Under the pieces are notes generated by a model. It searched no databases, was not told the origin of the DNA, and worked only from the letters and a program-made list of their open reading frames with translations. From contig JAEUWY010000006.1 in assembly GCA_022059125.1 (NCBI GenBank), forward strand, positions 186,001-250,000: a stretch of 64,000 nucleotides of DNA, written 5' to 3'. Each line of letters begins with the position of its first letter. Position 1 is the first letter of the stretch. The translations under genes were made by a program, and so were the position numbers. This DNA comes from Corynespora cassiicola (taxonomy: Eukaryota; Ascomycota; Dothideomycetes; Pleosporales; Corynesporascaceae). Below, in pieces: positions 59,001-64,000 of this stretch.

Positions 59001-60566
59001 AACGTCTTTAAGGTTTTGGTAGACTAAAGCTACCCACAAAAAGGTACCCTGTGCGTTTGAGGAAAGGTACTCTAGCACAACATCTCGTGTTGTGTCATCG
59101 TACCTTTTACGCTCTGCTAGCTGGTACACTTTATGCTGGATGAAAACGCTTACAGCTGTAGATATAGATTGTGCATTAAGTTCGAGACTTATTCTCACTT
59201 TCTGCTCCGCGCTGCCGAGTTGTTCTTCGATTTCCGGCCAGTTACGGCTTGAGACAATCCATTTGACGCAAGATACGGGCGACCTGTTGACAATGAAGTC
59301 TAACAACTTCGGCAAGTCTACTATGCATTCATCAAGCGCATCGACGAGCAGGTATGTTCTGTTTAAGTTTGGATCTTGCAATATGTTTGTGAAGATCTCA
59401 GTTAGGGCCACCCAGGAATTTGCATCCTCGAAAAGGGCTTTGCCTGCGTGATCATACTTCGTCCTGATATGCGAAATAAGCGAGGGCTGTTGGACTACAA
59501 GCATGTATAGCAAGCCTCGTATAACCGCCGTGGCGTTGTTGATGCGCGAATCTGTGGCCTGGAGGAAGAAGTACGACAACAAGACTGTCTTAGCCATCGA
59601 TTTCTTCAGTTCGTCGGCAATCCCGCAGAGCAGCATCGTCTTTCCCTTGCCAGGATCACCCTTGATCCATAGCAATTGACCCTGATCGCTGCTATGCCAC
59701 TGCTGGAACTCAGGATTTTTAAGGACCCAACGATACGAACCCTCAAGTAAGCCGCCTTTAGTTTCTTCGATGCGTTTTTTGTCGTCTCGAGGATCAGTAA
59801 GATGCAGGTCTTGGGTACATTTCTCCAGTTTGCTGATCTCGTCAAGGAGCCGTCGGAACGCTTCCTTTGCTCCTTCGCCATAGATAGGGGTCATGTCAAC
59901 ACCAAAAATGCCTAGAAGCGAGTACGCTCCATCCTCTTCGCGCTTTGTGTGTCGACCTTCTTTCCATGCCAATCGCTCGTTGATGCTGAACTGAAACAAA
60001 GAGGCTCCTTCAAGGGCTGTCTCAGGAATGCCTGTTATCTGATGAATTTGGCATTTCAGTAACAGCTTGTCACCCAGTTTTTTCCACTCTTGGGAGAAAA
60101 ACTCAACTGAAGCTGGAGCAAGAAGCTCTTGAAGCGTCCAGCCCCGAGTAAACCATCTGCTCTTCCGGAAGGCTGGTTCCCAGCTATGTTCAAAGACTCT
60201 GTCGCTTGCTTTCCGCTTAAGTATTGAAACATCTGAGAGATAGACGTAGCATTTTGCTGCATTTTGGTACCAGCGAAACATTGAGCTAATAGCTCTTCGG
60301 AGTTCAACATGGTCTAACTTGTTAATGCAACACGTATCCACCCAAAAGTATTTGAAGCCAGCGTGTTGCACATGTTCTCCAAAATAACAAATCTTCTTGT
60401 AGCCTGATTTGCTCTTTCCGGTGCCATTCATCAGCTCATCAAAGGTAACCTCTTCGCCATCGCTCCAGGTATGGGACAGTATCACATACGGAGGGAGCTT
60501 GTCCCCATTAATAAACTCCTTGGTTAAGACAACCTCATTCGCACTATTGTATTCTAGAAGACGCAT
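56054..60566 (-). CDS. HET-NACHT-WD40 protein (STAND/NLR-like, incompatibility-type)
   Basis: Exons 60566-58314 and 58261-56054 (intron 52 nt) encode 1486 residues. The HET domain is N-terminal (YVILSHTW; YFWVDTCCINK near 71-83; RGWTLQELLAP near 140-150). NACHT follows, with P-loop GDPGKGKT near residue 303 and a Walker B-like YLLVDALDEC near 400. The C-terminal half has about 13 WD40 repeats from roughly residue 820, with consensus VxSVAFSPDSKWLASxSxDxTVKIWD. This is the architecture of Podospora het-d/het-e/het-r: a repeat sensor, an NTPase switch and a HET effector that triggers cell death on non-self recognition. Whether this allele acts in incompatibility is unknown. Confidence 0.92.
57171..57690 (-). 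repeat. Non-adjacent near-identical WD40 blocks
   Basis: The blocks 57171-57312 and 57549-57690, 378 nt apart, are almost identical. Both encode the segments SRSVNSVAFSSS and KWLASASHDNT. Two-repeat-sized sharing at a distance of three units points to gene conversion or segmental duplication inside the array. Confidence 0.8.
57772..58024 (-). repeat. Near-identical adjacent WD40 repeat units
   Basis: Units beginning at 57772 and 57901 match over roughly 120 nt with only a few substitutions plus one inserted codon (GHISDGV against GHSDGV). This is far closer than to the other repeats of the array, so the pair arose by recent tandem duplication or conversion. Confidence 0.85.
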
Positions 60567-61038
60567 TGAAATGTACGTATAGTCAAAGGGCGTGGATGAA
60601 AAGGCTAGGATTTGAAAAGCAGCTTGGACACGTCAGGCTGAGAGAAAAAACAAGAACAAACAGATGCGCACTGACGTACCTGTCTGCTGAAAATGCAAAG
60701 GTTAACCGTTGAGGCTGATAATGCAATGTGTTGATACAAACGAGGATCGAAGACAATAAAATAAGGCTGCTGTTGACATAGACTTTGTCGTACTGGAAAA
60801 TTTTCAGCGTTAGCTCTATAGCTGACTGTACAGCTAAGAGTGTGGCGCAGCAAGGCAGATAGCCAAGATTCTAGCTCTCTGATTTCCGAAAATTAGCTCT
60901 TAACAATTTAGCTAAATTATTAGCTTAATAAATTAAGTTATTATACTATAAATTTATGTATTTAATAATACTAATAGTTTTTATATAAAAGTTTAAAAAT
61001 TTTTATAACGTAAATTATAAGTAATGTAAAGAATAAGC
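60567..61038. other. AT-rich island before the retrotransposon
   Basis: From about 60895 to 61038 the sequence is almost pure A/T, with many TTAT/AATTTA runs and no gene. The promoter of the HET-NACHT-WD40 gene occupies the left part. The composition resembles DNA degraded by repeat-induced point mutation, or an AT-rich insertion target. Confidence 0.55.
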
Positions 61039-61280
61039 TGTTATGAGCCACAAACGTGGGCCAATGACGGGGCCGACAGGGTCGCACCGCCATGGCTGGT
61101 CACGTGACGTGCTCAGTTGATCAGTCCGCTCAGCAGTACTGAGCAACTGAGCAGTACTGAGCAGAAGCCTCAGGCACATGTATATAGTCCACACAATTGT
61201 ACTCTACAATTGTGTTCACCTTGTTAGCAAATCTATCGTTTGGAATTGACTATCAACCTATCGTGCTCTATCTGCCAACA
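61039..61280 (+). repeat. Candidate 5' LTR
   Basis: It begins TGTTATGAGCC directly after the AT-rich island and could end at CCAACA (61280). It has a TATA-like TATATAG at 61181-61187, a perfect hairpin GCTCAG/CTGAGC (61128-61144), a 13-nt direct repeat (61133-61145 and 61151-61163), and a perfect 9-bp inverted repeat CACAATTGT/ACAATTGTG (61192-61214). Ends are approximate because the 3' LTR is outside the window. No primer-binding site is identified with confidence. Confidence 0.5.
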
Positions 61281-61426
61281 CGGAGACCCGTACAGCATAT
61301 CGCACATCGTTTCACTCACGTGACCCTACCAGTACTTATCCCCGAGAATCAACCCAAGCAGCTACTTGCTCCCTAGCCTCGCTCATAGCCTGTAGCACAG
61401 CCTTAACATTGTGAACACCCTTCAAG

Positions 61427-63421
61427 ATGAGTACCACTTCAGGATCACGCGCACCCTCAACCCCAACCAGTAGCACTGTTGGTGCTAAGGCCACTACTGG
61501 TGCAATCGTACAACCTAACACGGCAGACAACAATTCTATCAAAGTAGCAACACCTGACCTCTACCATGGAGAACGAAGCAAGCTCGAAGACTGGCTCTTG
61601 CAGCTCGACTTGTTCTTCGACTTCCAAGGTGGAAACGTTAAGGAAAAGAAACGCGTCATGTTCGCAGCCACGTACATGAGAGGCAAAGCACTTCAATGGA
61701 TCAAACCAGCTCTCATCAAGTACAAGGACGGCGAAGCCAACGACGACGTCAACGAATGGATGGAGGATTTCGATGAATTCAAGGAGAAGATCAAACAAGT
61801 CTTCGGAATCGCCAACAAGGATACAATTGCCGGACGAGACATCCAACATCTCAAACAACGGGCTTCAGCTGCTGACTACGCCAACGAATTTCAGCAACTG
61901 TCGATCCTCACGGAATGGGATGACAAGGCACTTATGACGATGTACCGCCAAGGACTCAAACCCAACGTCAAAGAAGAACTCATGCGTTCTGGAGCTCAGC
62001 TCGACACGCTTGAACAACTTATAAATGAGTCCATCGACATCGATCAGAAACTGTACGAACTGCGTATGGAATTACGCCAGGACCAAAACCCACGATACCG
62101 ACAACGTACCAAACCAAGCTATGGCAAAGGGTACTACAACGCCAACACCGGTAAACGAGTTGAACGCAAGGTAACGCATCTCACTCGTGACACCTATGGT
62201 GACGAACCAATGGTCCTCGGTAATATCCAGGAAGCGGGACGAGGAGGTAACAAAAAGAGAAACGACAAGCCTAAAGGCAAGGCTATAACTTGCTACGCGT
62301 GTGGAAAGACAGGCCACATCGCAAGAGACTGTCGATCAAAGAACAAGGTCGTTCGACAGCTAAATGTATTGCAAACCACTCCGGATGACGAATCCGACGC
62401 AGACGATGAATGGAAAGTCGTCGTAGACAGATTCCAGAAAACGGGATTCATCTGCGACAGCGAACCACTGCGACATGGAGAAACGGAGGGATTCTTCGAT
62501 TGTGTTCAGTATCAAGACAAAGGCACTCAAACGGAGCCTAGGAGCATCCTTAAAGAAGTCAAATTTGAAGGACCTAGCCCCGAGGAAGAAGAAGCCTTTC
62601 GCGAAGCACACGATCACGAAGACTATCTAAGCGACGCCAGTTACGAGTTCGAAAGAAACAGCGATGGCAGCACGCCACCCGAACTCGCACGATTCAGGAT
62701 GAACAAGGACCTCGAAGAAATACAAGAATTGGCCGAAGCTCTTAAGGAACACAGGAGAGATTCGACAAGAACGCCCGCATGGCGGGAAGAATCACCTGTA
62801 ACGCGCAAACGGACAAAGAGGCACAATGACTCAGACAAAGAAAATCAAGACCCAGAGGAACGCCGACAACGACGCAGTTCCAAGGCATGGGAACGAGTCA
62901 ATCAACCAGATTCAGGAATCAAACTGGGAGTTTTACCAGACCCTGACAGCGAACCAAACACGGTTCCAAGTCCTCTACGAAGCCGAAACACGCAAGAACT
63001 GCAATACTACCTAGACCCAAGGAATCCAAAACACGTAACTTACTCATGGACCTCTTGTCGAGAAGACCAATGTCAAATCCACTACTCGGACAAGATGGCC
63101 GCAAACTGGTTTCCATCCAAACCACGCGAATGCAAACATCAATGGTTCGACTGCGAGACACATGTATGCGACACTCACCTATGGGACAAACGACAATCAC
63201 AACATTTCCCCGGGATGAACGAAGCTGAAGAACTCGCAACGAACATGCTAGTCAACAGGAGATGTACGCAAGATCTCTGGCAAACATGCTTACACGATGA
63301 TTGCGAACGTCACTGGAATGAGAAACGCTTGTATGGATTCAGCAACGAGTCTTTTTTAGGACAGCACTTAGCGCCTGGGATCGACCCAAGGCATTGTGCG
63401 CTACCAACTCAGAGAACTTAG
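61427..63421 (+). CDS. Retrotransposon Gag polyprotein with CCHC knuckle and three W-C-C-H-K motifs
   Basis: 664 residues. A Thr/Ser-rich start precedes a retrotrans_gag domain (about 45-220: DLYHGERSKLEDWLLQLDLFF, FAATYMRGKALQW, EFQQLSILTEWDDKALMTMY). The nucleocapsid knuckle CYACGKTGHIARDC is at 289-302. A long charged, probably disordered stretch (310-530) follows. Three copies of W-x2-C-x4-C-x2-H-x3-K start at residues 541, 573 and 618. Gag forms the particle and packages RNA. The C-terminal tripled motif looks metal-binding and is unusual for a gypsy Gag of my acquaintance. The gag stop lies 63 nt past the frameshift site. Confidence 0.88.
   Translation: MSTTSGSRAPSTPTSSTVGAKATTGAIVQPNTADNNSIKVATPDLYHGERSKLEDWLLQLDLFFDFQGGNVKEKKRVMFAATYMRGKALQWIKPALIKYKDGEANDDVNEWMEDFDEFKEKIKQVFGIANKDTIAGRDIQHLKQRASAADYANEFQQLSILTEWDDKALMTMYRQGLKPNVKEELMRSGAQLDTLEQLINESIDIDQKLYELRMELRQDQNPRYRQRTKPSYGKGYYNANTGKRVERKVTHLTRDTYGDEPMVLGNIQEAGRGGNKKRNDKPKGKAITCYACGKTGHIARDCRSKNKVVRQLNVLQTTPDDESDADDEWKVVVDRFQKTGFICDSEPLRHGETEGFFDCVQYQDKGTQTEPRSILKEVKFEGPSPEEEEAFREAHDHEDYLSDASYEFERNSDGSTPPELARFRMNKDLEEIQELAEALKEHRRDSTRTPAWREESPVTRKRTKRHNDSDKENQDPEERRQRRSSKAWERVNQPDSGIKLGVLPDPDSEPNTVPSPLRSRNTQELQYYLDPRNPKHVTYSWTSCREDQCQIHYSDKMAANWFPSKPRECKHQWFDCETHVCDTHLWDKRQSQHFPGMNEAEELATNMLVNRRCTQDLWQTCLHDDCERHWNEKRLYGFSNESFLGQHLAPGIDPRHCALPTQRT
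63352..63403 (+). promoter_or_regulatory. -1 programmed ribosomal frameshift signal between gag and pol
   Basis: The heptamer T TTT TTA (63352-63358) is in the zero frame of gag (TCT TTT TTA), the classical X XXY YYZ slippery form. A 10-nt spacer is followed by a perfect 6-bp stem TAGCGC/GCGCTA (63369-63374 with 63398-63403) enclosing an inner TGGG/CCCA stem. A -1 slip enters the frame that encodes protease, which is open from here to the window end. Confidence 0.75.
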
Positions 63422-64000
63422 TCAAGCTACCTGTCAAGCTTAATGGATACTGGATGAAGGCATTATTAGACACAGGGGCTCAGCGCAACTACCTTTCACA
63501 GCAGGCTGTAAAGCGTAGTAAGGCAAGAACGCATGCCCACGAGCGACCCTATTTCCTCCACACGGCAACTGGAAGGAAGATGCCAGGAAAAGCATTGATG
63601 GATCAAGAAGCCACGACCATCATGGACATCCAGGGACACCAGGAAGAGATCTCCTTCGACATCATGGGCACGGCCATCCACGACGTCATTTTAGGACTTC
63701 CATGGTTCAGAAAGCATAACCCATATATCGACTGGGCGAAAAAGAAGCTTTCGTTCATAGGATGCGAGTGCGCCATCGCATCGGGACCTACGCATCGGCA
63801 GCGTTCGATGGTAGATGAGATCACGCTGAATAACATAGGCAGCAAGGGATCGACTAAGACGCTTTCAAGAAGAAAGGTCGACTCCACCAGATCCGACAAG
63901 GAGCCACCGGACAAAGAAGTGAGAGATTTGGAGACAACTCGCGCAACTCCTGTAATCCCCGAAGAGTACAGCAAATGGGAACCACTCTTTCGAGAAGAGG
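63359..64000 (+). CDS. Retrotransposon Pol, protease region, partial
   Basis: Read in the -1 frame after the slippery site. The aspartic protease motif LLDTGAQRNYLS lies near 63463, followed by the flap region and IHDVILGLPWF, the typical second conserved strand of retropepsins (ILGxxW). The frame then enters a linker ending IPEEYSKWEPLF, which in gypsy elements immediately precedes reverse transcriptase. The protein has no start codon of its own and is open to the last base, so it is expressed as a Gag-Pol fusion and truncated here by the window. Confidence 0.85.

Larger units (their letters stand above)
61039..64000 (+). mobile_element. Ty3/gypsy-type LTR retrotransposon, 5' part, cut by the window end
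   Basis: The order is a candidate 5' LTR, a short leader, gag (61427-63421), a -1 frameshift site, then protease in the -1 frame running off the window. Gag and the start of pol show no stop or obvious decay, in contrast to the AT-rich sequence to the left, so the copy looks young. Reverse transcriptase and integrase are beyond the window. The gypsy assignment rests on the retrotrans_gag domain, one CCHC knuckle, and protease directly after gag. Confidence 0.85.

Noticed and set aside
1..64000. tRNA genes and CRISPR arrays
   Set aside because: I saw no B-box plus cloverleaf combination and no regularly spaced short repeats. The only regular repeats are the coding WD40 units. A covariance-model scan would be needed to exclude tRNAs firmly.

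Overview
The window is nuclear DNA of a filamentous ascomycete (Pezizomycotina). Genes carry short GT-AG introns, mostly 42-77 nt, with CTAAC/CTGAC-like branch sites. Families include PTH11-like receptors, zinc-cluster (Zn2Cys6) regulators, an iterative highly reducing polyketide synthase (HR-PKS), and a HET-NACHT-WD40 incompatibility-type protein. I cannot fix the class or species from sequence alone. Exon coordinates were worked out by hand from splice consensus and reading phase; nearly all models sum to whole codons.

Layout. 1-1.4 kb: 3' part of a UBE3D-like ubiquitin gene. 2.8-7.7 kb: secreted pectin lyase, PhyH-type dioxygenase and sugar transporter. 8.0-11.3 kb: a divergent housekeeping pair, mitoribosomal PET123/mS26 and the ribosome-assembly GTPase NOG2. 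11.8-17.9 kb: an aromatic-acid catabolic group (fumarylacetoacetate hydrolase-family enzyme, gentisate-dioxygenase-like bicupin, FAD hydroxylase) followed by a class I haem peroxidase. 19.2-27.4 kb: a fused SDR-NmrA protein, a PTH11-like membrane protein, threonine deaminase ILV1 and an SDR.

28-55.4 kb looks like a secondary-metabolite cluster. It contains a decayed zinc-cluster regulator, an AsnB-type amidotransferase, a P450 divergent from a membrane cytochrome b5, an intact AflR-like regulator, a RidA-like protein, an unrecognised membrane protein, an MFS exporter, an FSH1-family hydrolase divergent from the HR-PKS, and a second P450 with an in-frame stop. A plausible division of labour is: the PKS builds the chain, the FSH1 hydrolase releases it, P450/b5 oxidise it, the amidotransferase may amidate a carboxyl group, and the MFS pump exports product. 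This is inferred from content and proximity.

56-64 kb is accessory sequence. A 1486-residue HET-NACHT-WD40 protein has near-identical WD repeats. An AT-rich island follows, then the 5' part of a Ty3/gypsy-type LTR retrotransposon cut off by the window end. Its gag carries a U UUU UUA -1 frameshift site before protease, and three tandem W-C-C-H-K motifs.

The strongest items for follow-up are the PKS/amidotransferase cluster with its two broken genes, the SDR-NmrA fusion, the long NOG2 intron (snoRNA host in yeast), and the unusual gag polyprotein.
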